This document shows positions 1 through 8,404 of a stretch of DNA of 64,000 bases, one piece after another. Source of the stretch: Pantanalinema rosaneae. GTDB lineage: Bacteria > Cyanobacteriota > Cyanobacteriia > Leptolyngbyales > Leptolyngbyaceae. Location: the NCBI RefSeq assembly GCF_050753385.1, contig NZ_JBLZFZ010000009.1:1-64000 (forward strand). The letters run 5' to 3'. Within the stretch, counting starts at the first letter, position 1. Each line of letters begins with the position of its first letter. Both the position numbers and the translations under genes were made by a program. Under the pieces are notes generated by a model. It ran no database searches. It was not told where the DNA came from and saw only the letters and a list, made by a program, of their open reading frames with translations.

Positions 1-912
1 TAAGGTGTTGGCTTCGCCCAGCCGATCCCCCACGTCGCGATAAAGCCCCAGCGCCTCGTTATAAGCATCCGCAGCTTGTTTGACATTGTCTTTTAATTCA
101 AAGTAAAGATTACCTAATTGGTACCAACTATTTGCTAAGTCTGCTTGTTGTCCCAGGTCTATCTGCAACTGAATCGCTCGCTTAAAGGCTTGAATCGCAA
201 ATTGTCGATCTTTTCCACTCTTAACTCGTCGGGCGTATGCCTCACCTAATTGCTCAAACAGGTCGGCTAACTGCGATCGATCTGCATCCGGCTGTTGTTC
301 TAACGCTTCAATCTGATGCAGCAAGTTTTCTAAAGTACCATTTAGCTCGGTTTGATGAGGTGACTGTATGGTTTGAGGCGAGTTGCGATCGGGTGAGCGC
401 AGGTCTTCTGGTTGTAGCCCAAACCAAAACACTCCACCGCGCCAACTCCAAAAGTCTGGCGATCGCTCGGCTAATTGAGTTAACACCTGCTTCGTCATCC
501 AGATCACCACCGGAAACGAAAACTGCCGAAATGCTTCCCGTGTCCATTGTAGGTAGCCAAAAAACCGCTCCTGTTGCGACTGCGCCTCGCCCAACCGCAC
601 CGAAATTAAACTATCAATCCCCTGGACTGTCACTACCGCCGCATTCCCTACCTGAAGTGTAGGCTCCTGCTCTACCAACCGTTCTAATGCCAGCCGTAAA
701 CTGGGGTCTTGCCATTGCACAAACACTCGGAACGGTTGCACCCCCTGCTCCCGCAACTCTTGCTCATACTGTTGAATCATCTCCGCTTGCAAATTGCGGT
801 CATTGCAGACCGCAATCAGCAAATCGAGTTTGCCCTGGCTGGCTTCCAGCGCCACCATCAGACGGTTATAGTGATACCGATTGTCGGCTTCGCGATCGGG
901 GACGGCTACCAT
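1..912 (-). CDS. TPR-repeat protein, C-terminus cut by window edge
   Basis: The reading frame is open from an ATG at 912 to the window edge (304 codons), so the protein is partial. The start is supported by a GGGAAAG ribosome site and lies 14 bases after the stop of the upstream ATPase gene, so the two are cotranscribed. The first ~150 residues form a globular alpha/beta domain rich in hydrophobic strands (for example LDLLIAVCNDR and FPVVIWMTKQVL). From about residue 190 the sequence is helical and turns into TPR units, such as ANSWYQLGNLYFELKDN. The N-terminal domain is not one I can name. The ATPase plus TPR pairing suggests a signalling or defence-type NTPase partner, but this is inference. 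Confidence 0.75.
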   Translation of the reverse strand, partial: MVAVPDREADNRYHYNRLMVALEASQGKLDLLIAVCNDRNLQAEMIQQYEQELREQGVQPFRVFVQWQDPSLRLALERLVEQEPTLQVGNAAVVTVQGIDSLISVRLGEAQSQQERFFGYLQWTREAFRQFSFPVVIWMTKQVLTQLAERSPDFWSWRGGVFWFGLQPEDLRSPDRNSPQTIQSPHQTELNGTLENLLHQIEALEQQPDADRSQLADLFEQLGEAYARRVKSGKDRQFAIQAFKRAIQLQIDLGQQADLANSWYQLGNLYFELKDNVKQAADAYNEALGLYRDVGDRLGEANTL

Positions 913-926
913 GACGCTTTCCCTGG

Positions 927-2231
927 TTATGCGGTTATTGCAGTCAACAAATTCCGCCGTCGTAATAACTCCACCACCACCGGATGCACGTCATACCACA
1001 GATCATCATTGCGGTACTCCAAAATATATAGCCCATGCAATAAGACTAAAAACTCCTGATCCGTAATCTCCGTCGGTTCTGCCTGATGATAGGTGGTTGC
1101 CAAAATCTCATACCGACTCTCGCCTAGTGATGCCGCGAAATCATTGCGAATATCCCTCAACGCCAGTTGCAACACCTCCTGGTTAATCTTCACATCGGTT
1201 TGAGTCGGATCACTCCGCAGTTGCAACAAACACTGAGAGCAACACCCTCTAGCAATTCGCACCAGTTCCCGAATTACCCCACCACTCTGCAACACCATTT
1301 CCCGCGCTGTCTCTGGTTCAATCAACTCCGTGGGAATCCGTTTCGCCAACACCTGAAGAAATACTTGCATCTTTGTTTCCGCCGGAGTCGCTGCCGGATC
1401 ATGCCGTGACGCTTTGGTAAAAAACTTTGCCACCTCCATTTGCTGAATGGGTGTCCCCGATGCCGTCTGCAAAATTGTCCGCAACTCAATATCCCGAATT
1501 ACTGCGATCGGAATCGTAAAGACAATCCGAATCTGGGGTCGGAACAGAGCATTAATATTGTTTTGGTAGATCTCCTCTACCAGTTGCCAATCCAGCTTAT
1601 CCAGGTCATCAATGATCACCAGCACCTCTCGCTTTGTGACCTCCTGAATGCTACGGGCAATCTCATCAATTTTCTGCACCAGATCATTAATCCGCCGTTC
1701 ATAGGTATGTTTAATCTCTTCCCTAAACGTCGATTCTGACTGTAGCTTTGCCGTAATCAGCTTCAAAATATCGCCACCCACGCCAAACTGCGATTTCAGA
1801 TCTTGGGTAACACTTTCCGTTCGGGTCGTAATCAGCCACTTGAGAATCGTTTCCTTCGTTTTCTCTGGGATCGCCACCTGCATCCGGGTCGCTTTACTCA
1901 ACAGTTGCACCGCGATCGCATACAGGATATTGACATGATCCACGGCTGACATCTCAACCATATCAGCGATCGAAAACAGCACGACAAAATAATTCAAATC
2001 TTGCATCTGCCGAGCTAGTTTTGCCAACAGCGTAGACTTGCCACATCCCCGGTGTCCAGCAAACACAATCTTGCCATCCGTCGGCGCATCATCGATCACC
2101 TGCTCTAACCGCGCCAGCGTATCGCCGCCATACTCCACCCGAAACCGCTTGATTTCCTCGGCTGAAAATAGCGGAAACAGATCTAAATCTCGGTACGCCT
2201 TCCGGAAGATCTCTAGCAGTGGCTTATTCAT
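927..2231 (-). CDS. P-loop ATPase (AAA/KAP-like)
   Basis: A 434-residue protein with a Walker A motif GHRGCGKST near residue 60 and a Walker B motif VLVIIDDLDKL near residue 205, the D-D-L-D pattern seen in KAP/STAND-type and AAA_16 ATPases. The region after Walker B (RIVFTIPIAVIRDIE) fits the sensor strand. A helical C-terminal part ends in a winged-helix-like stretch (EFLVLLHGLYILEYRNDDLWYDVHPVVVELL). It is probably a cytosolic nucleotide-dependent switch. It sits between a small upstream gene and the TPR gene on the same strand, and the three look like one operon. No effector domain is visible, so the exact role is unknown. Confidence 0.8.
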   Translation of the reverse strand: MNKPLLEIFRKAYRDLDLFPLFSAEEIKRFRVEYGGDTLARLEQVIDDAPTDGKIVFAGHRGCGKSTLLAKLARQMQDLNYFVVLFSIADMVEMSAVDHVNILYAIAVQLLSKATRMQVAIPEKTKETILKWLITTRTESVTQDLKSQFGVGGDILKLITAKLQSESTFREEIKHTYERRINDLVQKIDEIARSIQEVTKREVLVIIDDLDKLDWQLVEEIYQNNINALFRPQIRIVFTIPIAVIRDIELRTILQTASGTPIQQMEVAKFFTKASRHDPAATPAETKMQVFLQVLAKRIPTELIEPETAREMVLQSGGVIRELVRIARGCCSQCLLQLRSDPTQTDVKINQEVLQLALRDIRNDFAASLGESRYEILATTYHQAEPTEITDQEFLVLLHGLYILEYRNDDLWYDVHPVVVELLRRRNLLTAITA

Positions 2232-2305
2232 ACAGCATTACAACAGGCTAATCTCCATCATCATACTGAGATCTGCCAGGTTACGACCGAGACGCTATAG
2301 ATCCC

Positions 2306-2707
2306 TTAGCCAAACGATTCGGCTAACGCGGCTTTCGATCGCGCCACAGACAGCCGCACTCGCTCGATCTGCGACTCATACGCGGCTTGTTGTTGCGGGG
2401 AGCCACCACTGGGATACGCTCGCAAAATTTGTTCGTAATAGCGAAAAATCTGAAACGCATAACTCGCGATCGCCACTTGCTCCTGAGACAGCGAGCGAAT
2501 GCGATCGACTAAATCGCTACAGGTGGCAGAATGGGGCAACAGAAACACATCGGCATACAACGGTGGCAACGGCTGCGATCGGGTTTTTAACTCATCCAAT
2601 AGTTCGATCGCTGCCTCGGATAACTCCCCATCAAAATCAGCCAGAGAATTTAGTAGCGCTAATAGCAAGGATTTGGCACGTTTCTGCTTCAAGGTTCGAT
2701 CGCCCAA
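2306..2707 (-). CDS. Small helical protein of unknown function
   Basis: 133 codons starting at TTG, with no in-frame ATG. The start is therefore uncertain and no clear ribosome site was found. The product is helical, with regular leucines (LLLALLNSLADFDGELSEAAIELLDEL), and has no signal peptide or membrane segment. It is followed after 74 bases by the P-loop ATPase on the same strand and is probably its first operon partner. Family not recognised. Codon use resembles the neighbours, and the strand opposite carries only out-of-frame shadows. Confidence 0.55.
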   Translation of the reverse strand: MGDRTLKQKRAKSLLLALLNSLADFDGELSEAAIELLDELKTRSQPLPPLYADVFLLPHSATCSDLVDRIRSLSQEQVAIASYAFQIFRYYEQILRAYPSGGSPQQQAAYESQIERVRLSVARSKAALAESFG

Positions 2708-3117
2708 TGGGTTGCGACTGCTTCAAAATTCTAGCAAGACCCACACCAGGAAGTTTAGGTTAAATCACTGCTCAGGCGATTTCTAGAAAACAAAAGACCT
2801 GTAAGGGCAGGTTTGGCAGATCGCTTGACGGATACAACAAACAACTGGGGGATCTTTTCTTCCCAAAATCGCCTTAGATCAGCGATCGTGCCAGTGCCCT
2901 ACAGATACTAATGCCGTAACTCTATTACCAACTTTATTGGTGTGGCATAGGTTACAAATTCTCTGAAAGGATTCTATTATCATGCAGCAGGTTGGTATTG
3001 AGTCTATACAATGACCGCTTTGACTAAAACTGTTACCAATTTAGTTGGGCAGGTCGGCTAAGGTTGGTATGGTTTTGCCAGCTCTCATCTCAAGCGCCTT
3101 GCTCTAAGGATAATTCT
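2708..3117. promoter_or_regulatory. modA upstream region with nested inverted repeat
   Basis: A 410-base gap between divergent genes. A nested inverted repeat at 2916-2955 has arms GTAAC/GTTAC, CTAT/ATAG and ACCA/TGGT, arranged symmetrically. Further copies of TTGGTA or TTACCAA lie at about 2992 and 3035. A 16-codon reading frame at 3011-3061 has no ribosome site and is not called as a gene. The element lies upstream of the molybdate-binding-protein gene, so a molybdate-responsive operator or RNA leader is possible. No canonical ModE box was recognised. Confidence 0.35.
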
Positions 3118-3906
3118 ATGCAACGTAAACAGGTTCTGTTATTTTTGAGTGTCGCATTCATGAGTTTCTTTCTGGCACTGGGGTGGCGCTTTGTCAATCC
3201 TGAACCCGCTCAGGCTCGTACCAACCTGTTAATATCGGCAGCGGCTAGCTTGAAGGATGTGATGGCAGACATTAAACCGCTCTACCAGAAAGCCCATGCG
3301 GATGTGAACCTCACCTTTAACTTTGGGGCATCGGGAGCGCTACTTCAGCAGATCGAACAGGGTGCCCCGACCGATGTCTTCATCTCGGCAGCGAAGCGAC
3401 AAATGGATACGTTGGAGCAAAAAGGAGGATTGGTGACTGGTACGCGTACCAATCTGGCGAATAACAGGCTAGTTGTGGTGGTTCCCCAGGGGTCTAGAGC
3501 CGTGACCAGTTTTGCGAGTTTGAAGCAACCGGAAATTAAGCGAATTGCGATCGGGGAGCCGCGCAGTGTACCCGCCGGTCAGTATGCTGAACAGGTGTTG
3601 CAAAAGCTCAAGCTATGGAACGAGGTCAAACCAAAACTCGTTTATGCGAATAACGTGCGGCAGGTGTTAGCGGCAGTAGAAAGTGGCAATGCGGATGTAG
3701 GAATGATTTACCTGACCGATGCCAAGATTTCTAACAAAGTGAACATTGCGGTGACTGCTGATGATGCCTACCACTCGCCGATCGTGTATCCAATGGCAGT
3801 GCTGAAAAGTAGCAAAAACATTGATCAGGCTAAGGCATTTGTCAAATACCTGTCTGGAAGCGAAGCCAAAGGGGTATTGCGTCAGTATGGCTTTATTGTC
3901 AAATAA
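3118..3906 (+). CDS. modA: Molybdate ABC transporter, periplasmic binding protein ModA
   Basis: A 262-residue substrate-binding protein of the ModA family. The ATG at 3118 is chosen over the longer frame because it begins a proper signal peptide: MQRKQ, a hydrophobic core, then cleavage after PAQA near residue 33. The mature protein starts with NLLISAAASLKD, the typical ModA first strand with the oxyanion-binding serines. It also has GASGALLQQIEQGAPTDVF and the hinge-side VESGNADVGMIYLTDA. It would capture molybdate in the periplasm for the ModBC fusion encoded 58 bases downstream. Position beside the nif cluster fits supply of molybdenum for FeMo-cofactor. Confidence 0.95.
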   Translation: MQRKQVLLFLSVAFMSFFLALGWRFVNPEPAQARTNLLISAAASLKDVMADIKPLYQKAHADVNLTFNFGASGALLQQIEQGAPTDVFISAAKRQMDTLEQKGGLVTGTRTNLANNRLVVVVPQGSRAVTSFASLKQPEIKRIAIGEPRSVPAGQYAEQVLQKLKLWNEVKPKLVYANNVRQVLAAVESGNADVGMIYLTDAKISNKVNIAVTADDAYHSPIVYPMAVLKSSKNIDQAKAFVKYLSGSEAKGVLRQYGFIVK

Positions 3907-3964
3907 CCTTGGCGCTTCCCTTCTTAGTCCCCGATAGAGTTGATGTCGATAACTCAATCGTGCC

Positions 3965-5827
3965 ATGAATGACCCATTTGCAGTGCCACTCGATCTGTCT
4001 CCTCTGTGGATCTCGCTCAAAGTTTCCCTACTCGCCACTGTCTTAACCTTTTTTGCCGGAGTTGCCGCTGCCTACTGGATGTTGAACTATCAGGGGCGAG
4101 GCAAATCCTTGCTGGAAGGGATCTTCGTCTCACCGCTGATCCTGCCGCCAACCGTGGTGGGGTTTCTGTTACTGTTGTTGTTTGGCAAACATGGTCCTGC
4201 GGGTCAAATGCTGATGTCCTTTGACTTCAGTGTGGTATTTACCTGGTATGGAGCCGTGATTACGGCAATGGTGGTGTCCTTTCCGCTGATGTATCGCACT
4301 GCCCTGGGTGCCTTTGAACAGGTGGATCAAAACTTGTTAGCGGTGGCACGGACATTAGGTGCGTCTGAGTGGACGGTGTTTCGCCGCGTCATGTTGCCTT
4401 TGGCGTTACCGGGAGTATTGGCGGGAATGGTGCTGGCGTTTGCTCGGGCTTTAGGTGAATTTGGGGCAACGCTAATGCTGGCAGGGAATATTCCCGGACA
4501 GACCCAGACAATTCCAATGGCGATCTACTTTGCGGTCGAAGCGGGAGCCATGAACGAAGCCTGGTTCTGGGCAGTCGTGATTATCCTAATGTCCCTATCG
4601 GGGATCTTTGCAGTCAATTTCTGGCAGGAGCAACGGCAAAAGCGTCGATCGCGCCACGGTAGTGTAGTGAGACAGACTACTGCCATGACGCAACGTAACG
4701 CTGTCCTTGCTCCAACCAGCACTTTTCCCGCTCCCCGGAGACCTGCTGATAGCGGCTCAGGGTTAACCGTGAATCTGAGCAAACGTCTGGCGACCTTTGA
4801 CTTAGAGTTAGCCTTTGATGTTGCCGAATCGACGTTGGGCATATTGGGGGGATCGGGAGCGGGGAAAAGCATGTTACTGCGCTGCCTTGCTGGTATGGAG
4901 GCTCCTACTCGGGGGCAAATTGTCTTGAATGGGCGGGTGCTGTTTGATGCCAAACGCGGCATTAATGTGCCCAGTCGCGATCGGCGGATTGGCTTTCTGG
5001 TGCAGAATTATGCGCTATTTCCCAACATGACCGTGGCAAAAAATATTGCCTTTGGTTTACCGAGAACCCTTTCAGCCGGTGAAGTTCGGCAACGGGTAGA
5101 AGCCCAACTCGAAGCAATGCAATTGCAGGGATACGGCGATCGCTATCCCAACCAGCTTTCCGGTGGGCAGCAGCAACGGGTGGCACTTGCCCGGGCACTT
5201 GCCAGCGACCCCGAAGTGTTATTACTGGATGAACCATTTTCAGCCCTGGATACCCATTTGCGGAGCCAGATGGAACAGGAAATGATTGCCCGACTCCGTG
5301 ACTTTAAGGGAATCAGTTTATTTGTCACCCATAACTTGGAAGAAGCCTATCGGGTCTGTCAGAACTTACTGGTGCTGGACAAGGGACAGGTGATGGCATC
5401 GGGTTCTAAATATGAAGTATTTGAACATCCCGGTGTGCTGGGAGTCGCAAAATTGACGGGATGCAAAAACTTTTCCCAGGCGGAGGCAATCACGGAACAG
5501 GAAATCCTGGCGATCGATTGGGGCGTGACCTTGCAAGTGATTGAACCTTTCCCCGATCGGCTTGACTATGTTGGTATTCGCGCCCATCAAATCCGCTTTA
5601 CCAGAAACCCTCACCAACCGAACACCTTTCCTTGCTGGCTTGTTGCCACCAGTGAAACACCGCATCGGATGACAGTATTTCTCAAATTTAATACCCAACC
5701 AACTCATGCCCAGGACTATCATCTGCAAGCAGAAGTGTTTAAAGAGAAGTGGGAAACGTTGAAGCAAAATCCACTCCCTTGGTATGTTCAACTGGATTCA
5801 CTCCGGCTAATCTTATTGAAAGCTTAG
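3965..5827 (+). CDS. modBC: Fused molybdate ABC transporter permease-ATPase ModBC
   Basis: A 620-residue fusion. Residues ~1-225 are the ModB inner-membrane permease, with five to six hydrophobic helices and the EAA-type loop ALGEFGATLMLAGNIPGQ. A basic linker of ~40 residues (KRRSRHG and after) leads to the ModC ATPase. That part has Walker A GGSGAGKS, the Q-loop FLVQNYALFP, signature LSGGQQQRVALARALA and Walker B VLLLDEPFSALD. The last ~120 residues are a TOBE-like tail. ModB and ModC are separate in most bacteria; the fusion is known in cyanobacteria. It is cotranscribed with modA and faces the nif-associated gene at 5846 tail to tail. Confidence 0.95.
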   Translation: MNDPFAVPLDLSPLWISLKVSLLATVLTFFAGVAAAYWMLNYQGRGKSLLEGIFVSPLILPPTVVGFLLLLLFGKHGPAGQMLMSFDFSVVFTWYGAVITAMVVSFPLMYRTALGAFEQVDQNLLAVARTLGASEWTVFRRVMLPLALPGVLAGMVLAFARALGEFGATLMLAGNIPGQTQTIPMAIYFAVEAGAMNEAWFWAVVIILMSLSGIFAVNFWQEQRQKRRSRHGSVVRQTTAMTQRNAVLAPTSTFPAPRRPADSGSGLTVNLSKRLATFDLELAFDVAESTLGILGGSGAGKSMLLRCLAGMEAPTRGQIVLNGRVLFDAKRGINVPSRDRRIGFLVQNYALFPNMTVAKNIAFGLPRTLSAGEVRQRVEAQLEAMQLQGYGDRYPNQLSGGQQQRVALARALASDPEVLLLDEPFSALDTHLRSQMEQEMIARLRDFKGISLFVTHNLEEAYRVCQNLLVLDKGQVMASGSKYEVFEHPGVLGVAKLTGCKNFSQAEAITEQEILAIDWGVTLQVIEPFPDRLDYVGIRAHQIRFTRNPHQPNTFPCWLVATSETPHRMTVFLKFNTQPTHAQDYHLQAEVFKEKWETLKQNPLPWYVQLDSLRLILLKA

Positions 5828-5845
5828 GATCGTGGAATCAGTAAA

Positions 5846-6274
5846 TTAGGACTGACGAGGACAGCTTTGTAAATCCTGCTTTTGCAGCGATTCTACAGTC
5901 TCTTTTTGGGTCGCATCTAATGGCTGTAACCCAATCCAGGTATTGATTTCAACTTGGTCAAACCCAACCGCGTAGCGATCGGCAACTCGCAGTAAGGGGC
6001 GGCGAATTAGCAAGGGATATTGAACCATCAAAGCCAATGCAGCCGCCTCATCTAGGCTTTTGGGCACGACCTCACCCGACTTAATCATTGGAGCAGTGTG
6101 ATTAAACCATGCGGTGACTGGCAGGTCGCCAAAGAAGGGTCGGAGGCTCTCTGCTGTCCAGATTTCAGTCAGCAGATTATGGATTTTTAGCTGATGTCCG
6201 GCAGCTTGCAAGAGCATCTTTTGCTTGGTGTTGTTAATACAACCTGGCTTTTCGTAGAAAATGACTGTTGCCAT
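5846..6274 (-). CDS. ArsC/Spx-family nitrogenase-associated protein
   Basis: 142 residues with a thioredoxin-like ArsC/Spx fold. The N-terminal strand and cysteine loop read VIFYEKPGCINNTKQ, with one cysteine at the active-site position (Cys11) and no second CxxC cysteine. The later segment PLLIRRPLL is the conserved arginine-containing ArsC motif. This matches the nitrogenase-associated ArsC-like family found in nif clusters, whose biochemical role is not established. It is the last gene of a three-gene minus-strand operon with a cupin and a small helical protein. Confidence 0.85.
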   Translation of the reverse strand: MATVIFYEKPGCINNTKQKMLLQAAGHQLKIHNLLTEIWTAESLRPFFGDLPVTAWFNHTAPMIKSGEVVPKSLDEAAALALMVQYPLLIRRPLLRVADRYAVGFDQVEINTWIGLQPLDATQKETVESLQKQDLQSCPRQS

Positions 6275-6294
6275 AGAGTGGAGACAAGATAGGT

Positions 6295-6951
6295 TTAGAA
6301 CTGTTTAGCGGTGTGGGTCGCTGGCTCAAACTCAAACCGCGATCGGGGTTGAGTGTCGCCATAGAGATGAAATGTAATGACGGGGGTATCACCAACGGCT
6401 GTGATTTGATGAATGGCTTGAGGGGTGAAACTGATAATTTCTCCAGCCGTGACAACTTTAGTGCCTACAGGTTGAATTCGATCAGGAAATTCTGAATTAG
6501 GAGTACGTTGCCAGAAGGTGTGTTGTTCCTCTCCTTTGAGGACGGCGACTACTCCCCAAGTCCCGTGGTTATGAATGGGTGAGGTAACTCCCGGAGCAAA
6601 GGTAACGGTTTGAACTGTCAGGGGATAACCAATTTCGTCATACAACGGCAGGATCGCAAATCCTAATTTGGGATCAGCCTCTAAATATTGAGTCTGGAGC
6701 CAGTAGGAATTGGTCATCAGTTGCCGGACTTTCATCCGAATTTGGGGCAGAAAATCCCATTCTTCGGTTTCGTGGGTTGCCTGGTCTAACAGATCAACAA
6801 TTTCGGTCAAGAAGCGATGGAAGTAGTAATGCTCCCGGATTAAGTCCCATTCCCGAGCCGAGGGCCGAACCTCACAACTACCATCATCATTGACTAACCA
6901 ATCTTTTCCATTCATAACAGTTCCAAAATTCAATGATGTTGATTTAGACAT
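6295..6951 (-). CDS. Cupin, cysteine-dioxygenase-like, nif-associated
   Basis: 218 residues with a double-stranded beta-helix (cupin) domain. The first metal-binding motif reads PIHNHGTWGVVAVLKGEEQH, giving two histidines and a glutamate; a second histidine follows in FTPQAIHQITA. This is the pattern of cysteine-dioxygenase-type cupins with bound iron. The ATG overlaps the stop codon of the upstream gene by one base (TAATG), indicating coupled translation. Similar cupins occur in cyanobacterial nif clusters. A role in sulfur or redox metabolism is plausible but the substrate cannot be read from the sequence. Confidence 0.8.
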   Translation of the reverse strand: MSKSTSLNFGTVMNGKDWLVNDDGSCEVRPSAREWDLIREHYYFHRFLTEIVDLLDQATHETEEWDFLPQIRMKVRQLMTNSYWLQTQYLEADPKLGFAILPLYDEIGYPLTVQTVTFAPGVTSPIHNHGTWGVVAVLKGEEQHTFWQRTPNSEFPDRIQPVGTKVVTAGEIISFTPQAIHQITAVGDTPVITFHLYGDTQPRSRFEFEPATHTAKQF

Positions 6952-7439
6952 TACTCATCGTCCTCTTCCGGCGATCGTGTCAATACATCCAATACGGTAG
7001 ATGCACCAAATTCTTTGCGATCGTCAATCTCACTCACTCTAGCGGTAATGACTGTTGCGGCTTCTATATTGCCTAGGCGAGCTAACACCAGTCCAGAAGC
7101 CGCGTAGGCACTGAGGTATAACCGAATATTTGGTTCTTCTTTTCGGCAAATCAAGATTGGTTTGAGTTGTTCCCACTCGGTTGGTAGTTGTTCGACTATT
7201 TGTACCTGTTCCAGCACTTGATGTGCCATCTGAAGTGCCATTGAATTGTTATTTTTATAAAAAAAGTAGCGATAGGCAGCCACTAAAACATTGAGATCTG
7301 TTTGAGTTTGGGCGATCGCCTGACGCATTAAAGCTTCAGAACTAGCCGTATCTTCCCAGGCAGCGGCTGCCGCTTGCAATAAGCGTTTAGTTTCTGCGGG
7401 TACTTGATACCAGGATAGGGTACTCTCGTCAGTTGTCAT
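6951..7439 (-). CDS. Helical nif-cluster protein of unknown function
   Basis: 162 residues from the ATG at 7439; a longer frame would need a TTG at 7451. The protein is almost all helical, with TPR-like spacing of aromatic and small residues in its middle (LNVLVAAYRYFFYKNNNSMALQMAHQVLEQ) and an acidic C-terminus (SPEEDDE). It heads the minus-strand operon with the cupin and ArsC-like genes, and its stop overlaps the cupin start. I do not recognise the family. Its position opposite cnfR suggests expression with nitrogen fixation. Confidence 0.7.
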   Translation of the reverse strand: MTTDESTLSWYQVPAETKRLLQAAAAAWEDTASSEALMRQAIAQTQTDLNVLVAAYRYFFYKNNNSMALQMAHQVLEQVQIVEQLPTEWEQLKPILICRKEEPNIRLYLSAYAASGLVLARLGNIEAATVITARVSEIDDRKEFGASTVLDVLTRSPEEDDE

Positions 7440-8404
7440 GGTGGTAATCAAGAGAAGATGGGATGATCAGAGTAAGGCAAGGCTGTAATTGAGAAAACAA
7501 GTAAGTCTGCTGGGATAGTAGAACCTGTTAATGGATCTAAACCAAACCACAGGCAATAATTAGAACTGATCATTAAATTATCAGATCAGCAATATCAATT
7601 CTAGAAAGATATTAAACTAATTTGTGAGTGGTTCAGCTTAAAAAAATTTGAGTTCTATTACGCAACTCTACTCAACTATTTCGGCTGCATCTGATCTACT
7701 AAGCCTGATCTGTTCATATTTCAAAAATTTTTGGTTGATCACAACTTAACAAGCTCAGTCAGTCCTGATAATCACCTGAAAACAAAAATTTTTGACAATT
7801 ATTCTACTGACAAACTGGGATTTCTGGGCACGATCGCATAGCCTAATTGAGAAAATTTCCAGAGGTAAAACGGTTTGACTCTATTGGACAAAGCGAAGGA
7901 AAATGCTCTGAAGCCAGAGTCTTAGAGGAATCTAGAAAATAAACTGTAACTAAAATTACAAATTACTAATATTAGAACGTTTATAGATAACATTTCTGCC
8001 CGTTTCGTAGTTGATTCAAGGAACATTACTTCTACTGACAGAGGCGAAAAGTAATTGATGAAACGGTTAGGTTTTGCAAAACCGTAGCAAAAACAACTAA
8101 ATTTTCTTGCTTGAATCAAGATCAATCTGAACCGCTTGTGGGGTAGGCGTGTTAAAATTTGTTTCGTAGAGTTAAGTCCTATTTAAACGCTCAAATTGAA
8201 CATAATTGTTCGTATTTTTTAATTAGAAAAAATACCTATATCGATCGTGAATAGTTCGGTAACGACTCAAGCATATCCGTTATTTCTCGTACCTCAGGTG
8301 CGTTTTAGGCTTGGCATGGTCTACAACGCTCTGAGAGATGAGAGATTGACTCATCGGCGATTTAGGTTGGCTACACTTAACCTTGGACTCCCTGTGAAAT
8401 CCCT
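7440..8404. promoter_or_regulatory. AT-rich divergent control region upstream of cnfR
   Basis: 965 bases with no credible gene, clearly richer in A+T than its surroundings. It must hold promoters for the minus-strand operon and for cnfR. Two identical copies of the 12-base palindrome CAAAAATTTTTG lie at 7722-7733 and 7783-7794, 61 bases apart. A second palindrome at 8212-8235 has nine-base arms GTATTTTTT and AAAAAATAC around AATTAG, ~170 bases before the cnfR start. No clean NtcA site (GTA-N8-TAC) is placed close to cnfR. Confidence 0.5.

Noticed and set aside
3011..3061. 16-codon frame in the modA leader (MTALTKTVTNLVGQVG)
   Set aside because: No ribosome site, and nothing beyond an open frame supports translation.
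7922..8125. 67-codon minus-strand frame in the AT-rich region before cnfR
   Set aside because: Low-complexity composition, no ribosome site, and it lies in a probable promoter region.
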